Source: UBA3839 sp902776985
Lineage (GTDB): Bacteria; Bacteroidota; Bacteroidia; Bacteroidales; Bacteroidaceae
Assembly (NCBI GenBank): GCA_902776985.1
Contig: CACYSD010000004.1
Location: 1 to 64,000, forward strand
Length of the DNA stretch: 64,000 nucleotides
Direction: 5' to 3'
The translations under genes and the position numbers were made by a program. Numbering within the stretch: the first letter of the stretch is position 1; every line of letters starts with the position of its first letter. The notes under the pieces are model-generated. The model saw only the letters and a list, made by a program, of their open reading frames with translations. It made no database searches and was not told the origin of the DNA. Positions 7,459 through 15,747 of this stretch are shown here, one piece after another.

Positions 7459-8652
7459 TTACAAATTCGGAGTTTTATTAACATGAACAGACTCTATGTT
7501 GACGGGCACTTCTGTGGGTTCATATTTACCAAACTCAATGAATAGGTTCATCAGACGAGTGTTGATATAATAATTCTCCTTACCCATCTTTTCCTTCTGT
7601 AGCAGGCCAAGCGATACAATGCGGTCCAAATATTTGGAAGCCGTCTGCCTCGACACCTGCATGTTTGCAACAACATGATCAATCTTGGTGTATGGGTGAT
7701 AGAACAGACCATTCAGCAGTTCATGGTTGTACTTGCTGCCAAAATCCGGACGTATGATGTTTTTGTACTCTGCCATCAATTGGCCAATACTTTTCACCAA
7801 GGAGATGGTATCGTCGGCCGTGGTCTCAACACCCTTCAACATAAAGAGAATCCATGCTTCCCATTCGGCACCATTGTCGGTGCTTTTATCTCTGATGGCT
7901 TGTATCAGGCGGTAATACTCTCCTTTGTGATGGGTAATGTAGCGGCTGAGATATAATATGGGCAGGTCTAGCAACCCTGTTATAACAAGGTAGAGTATGT
8001 TAATGATACGTCCTGTGCGCCCGTTACCGTCGTAGAATGGATGGATACTCTCAAACTGATGATGGATGATGGCCATTTTGATGAGGGGATCCAGTTGGCT
8101 CAACTGATTGTCGTTAATGAACTTCTCCAGATTAGCCATATAGCGAACTATCTCTAATCCGTCTTGGGGTGGTGTGTAAATGACGGCTCCATCGCTTTCA
8201 CGCTTTAGCTGTGTGCCAGGTGTGGTACGAAAGCCTGCGGAGTTTTGTTCCAAAATCTCTTGTACATGCTTGATGTCGTTGAGCGTGAGAATGGATTTGT
8301 TTCTCACCATACGGAAGCCTTGGTTTATGGCTTCGCGATAGAACAGAACTTCTTTTGTGGCAGCATTAATAAACTGATAGTTAATATCAAGACCAGCCCG
8401 ATAGAGGTCATCTTGAGTAGTGACAATGTTTTCTACAGCAGAACTATCCTTAGCTTCCTGCAAAGTCAAACTGCTTATAAGGATACGCTCATTCGGAATG
8501 GTTTGCGCTACACCCTTTAATTCTGCAAGTTTACGGGTTGCCCGATTAACTTGCTTCAAGACTTGCTTTGTCTCTAAATCAAAAGGCAACGGCAATTCTG
8601 GAATCTTATACCCTTTCTGCGGTATAATGTGTATGTCTTGTATGCTACTCAT
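7459..8652 (-). CDS. Fic family protein (class II, with C-terminal winged helix)
   Basis: A 397-residue protein with an intact Fic active site, HPFYDGNGRTGR at 204-215, so transfer of AMP or a similar nucleotide moiety to a target hydroxyl is possible. Residues 70-75 (SSAVEN) fit the inhibitory [S/T]xxxE[G/N] helix found N-terminal to the core in class II Fic proteins. The C-terminus (about 325-375, VSRQTASKYLDRIVSLGLL) is a winged helix, suggesting DNA binding and possible autoregulation. The start MSSIQDIHIIPQKGYKIP is typical of the family. It precedes the methylase fusion by about 120 bp on the same strand. Unlike the two remnants at 1.2-2.0 kb, this copy is complete and belongs to a different Fic subfamily. 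Confidence 0.88.
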   Translation of the reverse strand: MSSIQDIHIIPQKGYKIPELPLPFDLETKQVLKQVNRATRKLAELKGVAQTIPNERILISSLTLQEAKDSSAVENIVTTQDDLYRAGLDINYQFINAATKEVLFYREAINQGFRMVRNKSILTLNDIKHVQEILEQNSAGFRTTPGTQLKRESDGAVIYTPPQDGLEIVRYMANLEKFINDNQLSQLDPLIKMAIIHHQFESIHPFYDGNGRTGRIINILYLVITGLLDLPILYLSRYITHHKGEYYRLIQAIRDKSTDNGAEWEAWILFMLKGVETTADDTISLVKSIGQLMAEYKNIIRPDFGSKYNHELLNGLFYHPYTKIDHVVANMQVSRQTASKYLDRIVSLGLLQKEKMGKENYYINTRLMNLFIEFGKYEPTEVPVNIESVHVNKTPNL

Positions 8653-8862
8653 ATTGTTCTTATCTTAATTTCTTTATTTTACTTCATTTTATCTTTATGC
8701 ACCATTAATCTTTCATTGAGCTTGCTTTGCAGCCTTCATGGTGTATTCATGCTCTCTTCTATCTCTAACGTGTCATCTCCAAGCCTTCTTCGAACCATCT
8801 CCGAGGGTATAAGCCAATTGATGATTCATGTTTCAGGGGTCATGATTAACTTATGCTACGCC

Positions 8863-9405
8863 TTATTTCAACAGCTTCCTACTCTCGTTATCCTCCAACA
8901 CTTGCATTTGCTGGATGGCAATCTGATTGAGTTTGATGAGTCGTTCTCCCTGAGGCATACCGTCTATTTCCTTGCGAAGCTTGTCGCGTCCCCATCTTTC
9001 TGATGCAGCCAAGGTGATATAGAACTCTTTTTGAAGGCCATCCTTTAAGGGAAGAACCTCTATAAAATGTGACCAAAACAATTTGGTCGCAAGCTGCGAC
9101 ACAATTTTGGAATCAGGGAACACCTGCGCAAATTGCATCATCCTCCAAATACTTCGTGGTTCAAACCCTTTCTTCCCATATTCTTCTTGTAATTGTGTCG
9201 ACACTGTCGCGACAATTTGTTTACCATATTCAGCACGCTGGTTTCCAAGCACATCGCGATTGATACGATCGCCTATATGCCAGTACATCATGGTCAGTTC
9301 ATAATTGGCGGTAGCTGCCACATGACCACGCGCTTGCTCAATAATCTGGCGCAAATCCTGTATCAGGGATTGTGTATTATATTGTTGTGTCTTTTGAATA
9401 TCCAT
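8863..9405 (-). CDS. DUF1016 N-terminal domain protein, lacking the nuclease domain
   Basis: 180 residues matching the N-terminal domain of YhcG/DUF1016 proteins: QSLIQDLRQIIEQAR, then MMYWHIGDRINRDVLGNQRAEYGKQIV, and LFWSHFIEVLPLKD with RWGRDKLRKEIDGM. Full-length relatives have about 350-400 residues, with a C-terminal PD-(D/E)XK nuclease domain. Here the similarity ends after residue 150 and the protein stops at 180, with no nuclease motif in any frame of the 210 bp that follow. It is either a truncated remnant or a stand-alone N-terminal domain form. A TATTTTTG promoter lies about 110 bp upstream. Confidence 0.7.
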   Translation of the reverse strand: MDIQKTQQYNTQSLIQDLRQIIEQARGHVAATANYELTMMYWHIGDRINRDVLGNQRAEYGKQIVATVSTQLQEEYGKKGFEPRSIWRMMQFAQVFPDSKIVSQLATKLFWSHFIEVLPLKDGLQKEFYITLAASERWGRDKLRKEIDGMPQGERLIKLNQIAIQQMQVLEDNESRKLLK

Positions 9406-9515
9406 AATTATTCTTTTCGTTTATACTTCTTTAAACAGTCCGAACGATAACTTAAAGCTATAGAAAAAAAACAGGTGTTATCAACTTACATAAACTATCA
9501 ACTCTCATTATATTG

Positions 9516-9523
9516 CAAAAATA
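9516..9523 (-). promoter_or_regulatory. TAnnTTTG promoter for the DUF1016 gene
   Basis: TATTTTTG on the minus strand, about 110 bp upstream of the ATG at 9405. It is the first promoter-like element of the accessory region in the direction of transcription. Confidence 0.4.
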
Positions 9524-9670
9524 CGAATTAATTTCAACATCAATAAAAAATGTGGGGAAATTCTTTGATAATCCCATAAGTTTCGGATAAACTATTGTTC
9601 GAGCTTTCCAATATCCTCACACAACGAAAAACACTGTTAATGTTTGGAGGGAAAAAGAAATAATTAGTGT

Positions 9671-9850
9671 TTTTGCAAACCGCTGATTTTCAGTGAGTAA
9701 TTTTGATGGAAACTTTTTGCGTTTCATCAAACTTTTGATGACGTGGCATCAATTATTTGATGGCGAAGTATCAAAAAGTTGATGTCGAAGCATCAAATAT
9801 TTGATATCGAAGCATCAAAACTTTGATTGTTAAGCATCAAAAATTGGTGC
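9671..9850. repeat. 180-bp element with six 16-bp palindromes at 22-bp period, copy 1
   Basis: Six units of form CATCAA-N4-TTGATG start at 9725, 9747, 9769, 9791, 9813 and 9835, exactly 22 bp apart, with 6-bp linkers ACGTGG, GCGAAG, TCGAAG, TCGAAG and GTTAAG. A half-site TTTTGATG precedes unit 1 by 24 bp, and about 30 bp before that is also conserved. The whole 180 bp aligns without gaps to 52349-52528. It lies in the 810-bp gap between the DUF1016 gene and DUF4254; apart from flanking promoters I see nothing else in that gap. Confidence 0.85.
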
Positions 9851-9921
9851 TTTGGGGAGCTTTCCGAAAAAGTTTTTTTCGATAATAATGGAATTGTGTT
9901 GTAAAAGTCAGAAAGTTTATG

Positions 9922-9929
9922 TAGATTTG
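9922..9929 (+). promoter_or_regulatory. TAnnTTTG promoter, probably for DUF4254-GT9
   Basis: TAGATTTG about 290 bp before the DUF4254 start and just after the palindrome array. The implied leader is long, so another promoter closer to the gene is possible. Confidence 0.35.
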
Positions 9930-10192
9930 CATTTGATTAGGTATTATGTCTTATTTGAAAACTTAAAGACTCGTTTAACGTTTAACATAAAGCGCCCTTT
10001 GATATGTCGTTATAACGTTATATGATATAAGGTTGGTTCTAAAAATTCTGTTTTTAGTTTCCCTACCCAATGTATTTGAGTCTTATCGGCCGCTTTTAGT
10101 TTTCTGTGGTGTCTTTTTGCCATCTTTTTCGGTAAATCGTCTCGACATAATTTATAGAACCTACCATAACGGAAAAAGTAATGGGCGCATAA

Positions 10193-10216
10193 AACTCAAA
10201 AACTCAAAAATTCAAA
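10193..10216. repeat. Octamer tandem AACTCAAA just before a start codon
   Basis: Three units: AACTCAAA, AACTCAAA, AATTCAAA. They end two bases before the DUF4254 ATG at 10219. The same octamer family occurs at 11871-11916 and 54964-55003. Confidence 0.6.
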
Positions 10217-10218
10217 AT

Positions 10219-10824
10219 ATGACTTTTACAGAAATGGCTTGGCCTATCTTTGAGAAGGCTATTAATGATTATCATGTTAAGGACGATGTAGATCAGCCGT
10301 TCAACAATCCCTATGCTGAAGGAACTATCGAAAACCGTCTATATCTGAAGAACTGGATTGACACTGTTCAGTGGCACTTCGAGGACATCATCCGCGACCC
10401 ACAGATTGATCCTGTTGCAGGTATGGTTCTCAAGCGCCGTATCGACAAGAGCAATCAGGACCGCACTGACCTCGTGGAGCAGATTGACAGTTATTTCCGC
10501 GACATCTACAGCGACGTAAAGCCTCTGCCAACTGCTGTTATCAACACAGAAAGTCCTGCTTGGGCAGTTGACCGCCTCAGCATCCTCGCTCTGAAAATCT
10601 ACCACATGCGTGAGCAGGTGGAGCGTGCTGACGCAAGTGCAGAGCACCGTGCTCTCTGCCAGGGCAAACTGGATGTGCTGCTCGAACAGCAGGTTGACCT
10701 CTCGTCTGCTATCGACCAACTGCTTGACGACATCGCTGCCGGACGCAAATACATGAAGGTGTACCGCCAGATGAAGATGTACAACGACCCAAGCACCAAC
10801 CCTGTTCTTTACAAGCAGAAGTAA
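10219..10824 (+). CDS. DUF4254 family protein
   Basis: A 201-residue protein of the DUF4254 family, common in Bacteroidetes next to GT9 heptosyltransferases. Start chosen at MTFTEMAWPIFEKAINDYH; the frame is open upstream to 10033, but the extra residues look unrelated. Predicted almost wholly helical, with no signal peptide or membrane segment. Conserved-looking stretches include NPYAEGTIENRLYLKNWID and WAVDRLSILALKIYHM. The function of the family is unknown; position 16 bp before a lipopolysaccharide heptosyltransferase suggests a cytoplasmic partner in surface glycan assembly. Confidence 0.8.
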   Translation: MTFTEMAWPIFEKAINDYHVKDDVDQPFNNPYAEGTIENRLYLKNWIDTVQWHFEDIIRDPQIDPVAGMVLKRRIDKSNQDRTDLVEQIDSYFRDIYSDVKPLPTAVINTESPAWAVDRLSILALKIYHMREQVERADASAEHRALCQGKLDVLLEQQVDLSSAIDQLLDDIAAGRKYMKVYRQMKMYNDPSTNPVLYKQK

Positions 10825-10840
10825 ACACTTCTACCAACTC

Positions 10841-11893
10841 ATGAAGCATATTCTCATTACCCGCTTTTCGGCAATGGGCGATGTGGCAATGACTGTTCCG
10901 GTCATCAACCTGCTCGCCCAGCAGCATAGCGATGTGAAGATTACCATCCTCACTCGCCAACGGTTTGTGCCGTTCTACCAATGGATGCCGAAGAATGTGA
11001 AGGTAAAGGGAATCAACCTCGACGACTATAAAGGTCTGCCGGGGCTTCATAGACTATACAGGCACCTGCGTCCGCTGAATATAGATGCCGTGGCAGACTT
11101 GCACGATGTGTTGCGAACGAAAGTGCTGCGTGCGCTGTTTCGTATGCACGGCACCCGTGTTGCGGTGATTGACAAGGGACGAGCTGAGAAGAAAGCCCTG
11201 ATTGGTAAAGGTATCGACGTAGAACCTCTCAAACCTATGGTGCAACGCTATGCAGACACGTTTGAGGAACTTGGTTTGCACGTTGACATTACCTCCAAAT
11301 CCTGTATAACTATACCCGCCTCAGAATTACCCAAGATAACCAGCTTGGTGGGAGAGAAAAAGAAAGGGGAATGCTGGGTAGGCATTGCTCCGTTTGCCGC
11401 ACACGAGCAGAAAATCTATACTCTGGAGAAGATGCAGCGAGTGGCACAGACGCTTGCAGAACAAGGTTGCCGCGTCTTTCTTTTCGGTGCAGGCAAGAAG
11501 GAATCTGATATTCTCTCCAGCTGGGAAGAGAAAGGAATTGAATCCGTATGTGGCAAACTGGGTGGCCTGACCAATGAGATTATACTCATGTCACAACTCA
11601 ACTGCATGCTGGCAATGGATTCCGCCAACATGCATATAGCCGCAATGATTGGCACACCTGTCGTTTCGATTTGGGGTGCCACACATCCCAAGGCTGGCTT
11701 TACACCTTGGGCGCAACCAGAAGAAAATATTATTCATATTGAAGGAATGCCTTGCCGTCCCTGTTCTATCTACGGAAACAAAGCTTGCATCTGGGGTGAC
11801 ATGCGCTGCATGACACGTCTCTCCATAGACACTGTCGCAAGAAGGGTTTTGCAAACAGTGAAAGTGAAAGAACTTAAGAACTTAAGAACTTAA
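10841..11893 (+). CDS. Glycosyltransferase family 9 (ADP-heptose:LPS heptosyltransferase-like)
   Basis: 350 residues with the GT9 layout. The N-terminal motif TRFSAMGDVAMTVPV is the acceptor-side loop. Near the C-terminus, MDSANMHIAAMIGTPVVSIWG is the donor-binding region typical of RfaF/WaaC-like enzymes. Such enzymes add heptose or a related sugar to the lipopolysaccharide core at the cytoplasmic face of the inner membrane. Gene order DUF4254-GT9, with a convergent LtaS-like gene, is usual for this group. The last seven codons (ELKNLRT and stop) are encoded by an AACTTAAG tandem repeat, so the natural C-terminus has been reshaped by the repeat. The exact sugar cannot be told from sequence. 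Confidence 0.85.
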   Translation: MKHILITRFSAMGDVAMTVPVINLLAQQHSDVKITILTRQRFVPFYQWMPKNVKVKGINLDDYKGLPGLHRLYRHLRPLNIDAVADLHDVLRTKVLRALFRMHGTRVAVIDKGRAEKKALIGKGIDVEPLKPMVQRYADTFEELGLHVDITSKSCITIPASELPKITSLVGEKKKGECWVGIAPFAAHEQKIYTLEKMQRVAQTLAEQGCRVFLFGAGKKESDILSSWEEKGIESVCGKLGGLTNEIILMSQLNCMLAMDSANMHIAAMIGTPVVSIWGATHPKAGFTPWAQPEENIIHIEGMPCRPCSIYGNKACIWGDMRCMTRLSIDTVARRVLQTVKVKELKNLRT

Positions 11894-11916
11894 GAACTCA
11901 AAAACTTAAGAACTTA
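11871..11916. repeat. Octamer tandem AACTTAAG spanning two convergent stop codons
   Basis: AACTTAAG repeated with 8-bp period (five full units, one as AACTCAAA, plus a partial last unit). The plus-strand GT9 stop (11891-11893) and the minus-strand LtaS-like stop (11914-11916) both lie within it. The unit contains the palindrome CTTAAG. Confidence 0.75.
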
Positions 11917-13956
11917 TCTAACCGTAAGTTTATTCCCGTTCATTCGCTGCATATACTGCTGAATGACGGCTTTAATTTGACGTTCCATGCTTTGGAGCGT
12001 ATCTGCGGGAATGGAGTGGAGAATATCGTGTTCCTGCGCCAGATCATTACGAAGGTTGTAGGCATGATTAACGGCAGTGCCGTCGAACTGCAACACATAA
12101 TCCCCTTTCACAAACTCATATCCATCGCTCTCAGGTACCCAGTGAATGGCGAACTTATCTTCTGCCGGAGTATTGAGGATGTCCTGTCCGAAAGCAATAT
12201 ATGGATGATCGTAGTGCAGAAGCGAAAGAACAGTAGGCATGATATCCGTCTGCTCGACTATGCTTGTGCGGTCATAGCCTTTTAACTCCGGCAGGGCAGG
12301 AGAGAAAATGATAATCGGTACTGCATAATGACCGACCGTACTGCGGTATATCGGGTCTATATTTCCACTTGTATGATCTGCCGTGATGACAAAGATAGTG
12401 TTGTCGTACCATTTCTGCTTGGATGCGTAACGGAAGAATTCACGCAGGGCGTTATCGCTGTATGCCACACATTCCTGAATAGGCTTGTCTCCCTTGGGGA
12501 AACGGTTCTTGTATCGCTCAGGCAAAGCGAAAGGTGTGTGTGAGGAAGCTGTGAAAACAGCCGTAACAAACGGCTCCTGCATACGATTCATCTCACGTGC
12601 ATAGTATTGCAGGAACTCTTCATCCCATATAGCCCAGGTGCCGTCAAAATCGTCATCGCCTCCAGTGCTTGGATCCTGATTGTACTCCGTACGTCCGTAG
12701 TAGCGCTGGAAACCTGTAGATTTGGCAAAAGCCTGAAAGCCCATCGATCCGTTTTCTGCTCCATGGAAAAAGGCTGAAGTATAGCCTTTGTTCTCGGACA
12801 ACTCACGAGCCAATCCTGAGAGGTCGTTGAGAGAGGCGGGAGTGAGGAAGAACGGTTCCACGAAATTCGGTATAGACGAAAGCACCGACGGCATTCCCTC
12901 TATACTTTTACGTCCGTTGGCGTAGGAGTATTCAAACGTAAGCGCATGGTGAGTACACAGTGAATCGAGGAATGGTGTGAAACCGCTATAGTTGCCATTG
13001 CGCAAATCCTTGTTGTAGAATCCGAAATGCTGCTTGCCGAAACTTTCCAGAATGAATACCACAACATTGAGCGGACGGAATTCAGCATCGGTGCAGGCTT
13101 CATGGACAGGGGTGTAAATTGCCTCCATCTCCTCATCGGAGAGATAGTGAGGAGTAACGAAGGGTTTCTTGTTGAATGTGCGGATAATGGAGAAAGGTGT
13201 GTTGAGCACAATGCCTGTCTCTGCAGGACGGTTCACATACTGATTGGCATTGCTGATAGTGATTGGGCGAATGGCTGTTGTGGCACCGCCACGCATTCCA
13301 AACACACTAAACAGAATACACAGGGCAAGAGTGACTGTGTGGCAAAAGTAATAGACCGGAAGCTGACGTATGCCAAGGCTTCGTTTGCCAAGACGCAGGG
13401 TAAACACCTTTTGAGACGGCTGTAAGTCAAGACGGGGAGCGCGGAAGAGTTTCCATAAACCCCACACCATAACTATAAAGAGCAGGACAAGATACCAGTT
13501 CACAAGGAACTGTTCCCAGAAGATATTCGCCATGTTGCCCAGCCCTTCATGACTGAACTCCTGAAGGACACTGATGGTGGTTCGTTTGCCTGTAAACTGG
13601 AAATAGACACAGTCTATGAGGTTGGTGGCAATGCAGACACTGTTAATCACAACATACAGCCACTTAACCACTGTATAATACATCGGACGCTCTTTCCAAT
13701 GCAGCGGAAAGAGAATCATAAGAAGCAGAATGAGATTGGTATAAAGTATGGCCGAGGTGTCGAACCGTAGGCCTGCAACAAAAAGGCTCAGCGTATGTCC
13801 CCAAGTAAGTGTATCGGCATACGCACCCCAGTTGGTAAGCAGAAATACCAGACGGCACAACGTATATGCAACAAATACCACTACCATATTCCACACCCAT
13901 GACGTGAGTGCAGCGTATGTAAATCTTGGAAAATGAAAGCTCTTTATCTTAATCAT
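11914..13956 (-). CDS. LtaS-like membrane phosphoglycerol/phosphoethanolamine transferase (sulfatase fold)
   Basis: 680 residues. The N-terminal ~240 residues hold about five or six hydrophobic segments (for example MVVVFVAYTLCRLVFLL and ILYTNLILLLMILFPL). They are followed by a periplasmic sulfatase-fold domain (about 295-620) with NVVVFILESFGKQHFG, ANGRKSIEGMPSVLSSIP (likely nucleophile Ser or Thr region) and FVITADHTSG ... VGHYAVPIII, the metal-binding Asp/His set. The family includes lipoteichoic acid synthase and related enzymes; in Gram-negative bacteria such proteins usually decorate surface glycans or lipids with phospho-groups. It converges on the GT9 gene. A TAACTTTG promoter lies only 4 bp before the ATG, suggesting a very short leader. 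The substrate is not determinable. Confidence 0.82.
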   Translation of the reverse strand: MIKIKSFHFPRFTYAALTSWVWNMVVVFVAYTLCRLVFLLTNWGAYADTLTWGHTLSLFVAGLRFDTSAILYTNLILLLMILFPLHWKERPMYYTVVKWLYVVINSVCIATNLIDCVYFQFTGKRTTISVLQEFSHEGLGNMANIFWEQFLVNWYLVLLFIVMVWGLWKLFRAPRLDLQPSQKVFTLRLGKRSLGIRQLPVYYFCHTVTLALCILFSVFGMRGGATTAIRPITISNANQYVNRPAETGIVLNTPFSIIRTFNKKPFVTPHYLSDEEMEAIYTPVHEACTDAEFRPLNVVVFILESFGKQHFGFYNKDLRNGNYSGFTPFLDSLCTHHALTFEYSYANGRKSIEGMPSVLSSIPNFVEPFFLTPASLNDLSGLARELSENKGYTSAFFHGAENGSMGFQAFAKSTGFQRYYGRTEYNQDPSTGGDDDFDGTWAIWDEEFLQYYAREMNRMQEPFVTAVFTASSHTPFALPERYKNRFPKGDKPIQECVAYSDNALREFFRYASKQKWYDNTIFVITADHTSGNIDPIYRSTVGHYAVPIIIFSPALPELKGYDRTSIVEQTDIMPTVLSLLHYDHPYIAFGQDILNTPAEDKFAIHWVPESDGYEFVKGDYVLQFDGTAVNHAYNLRNDLAQEHDILHSIPADTLQSMERQIKAVIQQYMQRMNGNKLTVR

Positions 13957-13960
13957 GCTG

Positions 13961-13968
13961 CAAAGTTA
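13961..13968 (-). promoter_or_regulatory. TAnnTTTG promoter immediately upstream of the LtaS-like gene
   Basis: TAACTTTG on the minus strand, separated from the ATG at 13956 by only 4 bp (CAGC). This places transcription start at or next to the start codon. Confidence 0.55.
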
Positions 13969-13991
13969 CGGGTTATTTATCGGATTTTCCA

Positions 13992-13999
13992 TATATTTG
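13992..13999 (+). promoter_or_regulatory. TAnnTTTG promoter for the metallophosphoesterase
   Basis: TATATTTG, 15 bp upstream of the ATG at 14015 and back to back with the divergent promoter at 13961-13968. Confidence 0.55.
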
Positions 14000-14014
14000 C
14001 AGAAAATTCACAAT

Positions 14015-15268
14015 ATGGCAAAGTCAAAACTACGAAGAAAGATTGGTTGCAGCACAGCACTCTTCCTGCTAATTGCTGCTGCTGCCTTTATTGCCATGCG
14101 CTGGCATGTGTGGTTCTACAATCCCGAGGAAGAGCCATACCACACTCCCAACGTGCCGCAAAGGGTGCTGCTCACCTTCGGCAACGAAGACGAACTGTCA
14201 AGAAATATAAGCTGGCAATGCGGCGAGGAAGTCCAGGACAGCTGGGCTGAGGTGAACGGCAAGCGAATCAAGGCTACGGGTGAAGTCTTCAAGTCACGTG
14301 CAGGCAAAGGCGCATACTATGTGGTCAGGCTGCGCAACCTTGCCCCCGATTCCACCTACCGCTATCGTGTAGTTACAGCAAACAAAACTTCTGAATACTA
14401 TACCTTCACCACTCAAGCCAAGGGAGCACATCCGTTTGAATTCCTTTTTGTCGGTGATGTGCAGGACACCATCGGCGGCGAAGCCAACAAATTCATACGT
14501 GAAGCAATAGACCGCAATCCGCAGACGGAATTCCTTATCTGTGGAGGAGACCTCACTGAACGCCCCATTGACCGTTACTGGGGAGAGACCTTCCGAAGCA
14601 TCGACTCTGTAGCCCAGTCCATGCCCTTGCTTTGCGTCACTGGCAATCACGATTACCTGAAAGGCTTTGTAAGCCGGCTGGAACGGCGGTTCACTCTGAT
14701 ATTCTCCTATTTCCTCGACTCCAAGATCTGGGATAACCTCGTCTATACTTTGCGTTATGGCGATGCACAGTTTTTCCTGCTTGACAGCAACCGCGAACTG
14801 CCTCACCTGTTAACCCAACGCTTCTGGCTTGAATGGCACGTCAGCAGGAGTACGGCGCGATGGAAGATCCTTGTGCTGCACCACCCACTTCACTCGCTTA
14901 AAGGAAGCATCAACAACCTGTTCCAACGCTGGTGCTTCGACGGCATCGTGCGGGACTATGGCATTGACCTCGTGCTGCAAGGACATGAACATGCATACGG
15001 ACGCATGACCGTAAAGAACGATAACGGCACAGCCACCACTCCTGTCTATACAGTGAGCCACTGTTCACCAAAAAACTACAAGATCAATCCGGGTGACCGT
15101 TTCGACCGCATCGGACGCGAAGGACGCTACTACCAGACAATCCGCATAGGCAACGACACCCTCGCAATGTCTGCCTACAGTGTCTACGACCACTCCCTCT
15201 TCGACTCGGTTATGATAATAAAAAAGACCGAAGGAAGTGCTCCATCGGTCATAGAAGGTATAAGATAA
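14015..15268 (+). CDS. Metallophosphoesterase with purple-acid-phosphatase-like N-terminal domain
   Basis: 417 residues from MAKSKLRRK (an upstream ATG at 13955 would overlap the divergent gene and its promoter). One N-terminal membrane segment (about 15-32, TALFLLIAAAAFIAM) acts as signal or anchor. A fibronectin-like domain follows (about 45-135, ending LAPDSTYRYRV), then the calcineurin-type phosphoesterase domain with all metal motifs: GDVQD, GGDLTE, GNHDY, HHPLHS and GHEHAYGR. The order matches purple acid phosphatase-like enzymes, acting outside the inner membrane. Substrate unknown. It is divergent from the LtaS-like gene and may share its envelope-modification role. Confidence 0.88.
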   Translation: MAKSKLRRKIGCSTALFLLIAAAAFIAMRWHVWFYNPEEEPYHTPNVPQRVLLTFGNEDELSRNISWQCGEEVQDSWAEVNGKRIKATGEVFKSRAGKGAYYVVRLRNLAPDSTYRYRVVTANKTSEYYTFTTQAKGAHPFEFLFVGDVQDTIGGEANKFIREAIDRNPQTEFLICGGDLTERPIDRYWGETFRSIDSVAQSMPLLCVTGNHDYLKGFVSRLERRFTLIFSYFLDSKIWDNLVYTLRYGDAQFFLLDSNRELPHLLTQRFWLEWHVSRSTARWKILVLHHPLHSLKGSINNLFQRWCFDGIVRDYGIDLVLQGHEHAYGRMTVKNDNGTATTPVYTVSHCSPKNYKINPGDRFDRIGREGRYYQTIRIGNDTLAMSAYSVYDHSLFDSVMIIKKTEGSAPSVIEGIR

Positions 15269-15271
15269 CTA

Positions 15272-15600
15272 TTAGTTGAAGCCTAATAAGCCACCATTTA
15301 CAATTGTCTCATCACGCTCATAATATGTGCTGTATTTAGAACTATAGCACTTGATGTGTACCTTAGAACCATTTACAGTGTAACTACCCGACATTGTTCC
15401 TGTATCACAAGTGTCATGAAAGCGACCATCCTTGCCAAAGTTGCATTTGATCTGCGAAACCGTACTATAACCAGATAAAAAAGAAGTTCCCTCCCATTCA
15501 CCGAAAATTAGACTTTGCAAGTCCTCATCGTCATGCTGACACAAAACCAAAGCAAGAAACCATGGCCACCAGAACTGCAATTGTTTGTAGATAGAATTTT
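15272..15600 (-). pseudogene. Small lipoprotein gene with two frameshifts in its signal peptide
   Basis: The open frame 15272-15580 reads DDEDLQSLIFGEWEGTSF and ends NGGLLGFN, a compact secreted-looking domain without a sensible start. On the minus strand an ATG near 15606 is followed by seven A residues. With six A residues it would read MKKFYLQTIAVLVAMVSC and continue as a lipoprotein signal to VSA. Two bases appear to be missing before DDEDLQ, which would restore a lipobox Cys. Thus two small indels separate a clear signal peptide from a clear mature domain. It could be a genuine pseudogene, slippage at the A tract, or assembly error. Its function is unknown; it resembles META/lipocalin-like 'WEGT' lipoproteins only in general style. 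Confidence 0.5.
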
Positions 15601-15692
15601 TTTCATTTTGTTTTGATTAATAAAAAGTTAGTATTGATAATTAGGATTAGTTTTTGTACGTTGCAAAGATTCAATTATTTTCATAATAAGAA

Positions 15693-15727
15693 AAAAGTGC
15701 TGCAGATTTATGGTCTGCAGCACTTTT
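15693..15727 (-). terminator. Terminator after sdhB
   Basis: Perfect 14-bp stem (AAAAGTGCTGCAGA / TCTGCAGCACTTTT), 7-base loop and flanking T/A tract, 20 bp after the stop of the iron-sulfur subunit gene. It also suits the convergent direction. Confidence 0.85.
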
Positions 15728-15747
15728 TAAATTAATATTTATTGATT

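Noticed and set aside
9671..9850. CRISPR array
   Set aside because: Units are 16-bp palindromes with only 6-bp linkers of partly conserved sequence; spacers are far too short and no cas genes are present.
9406..10218. Phage or integrative-element attachment site at the accessory/core border
   Set aside because: No integrase, tRNA gene or duplicated att-like core was found; the 180-bp element has its second copy at an unrelated core locus.
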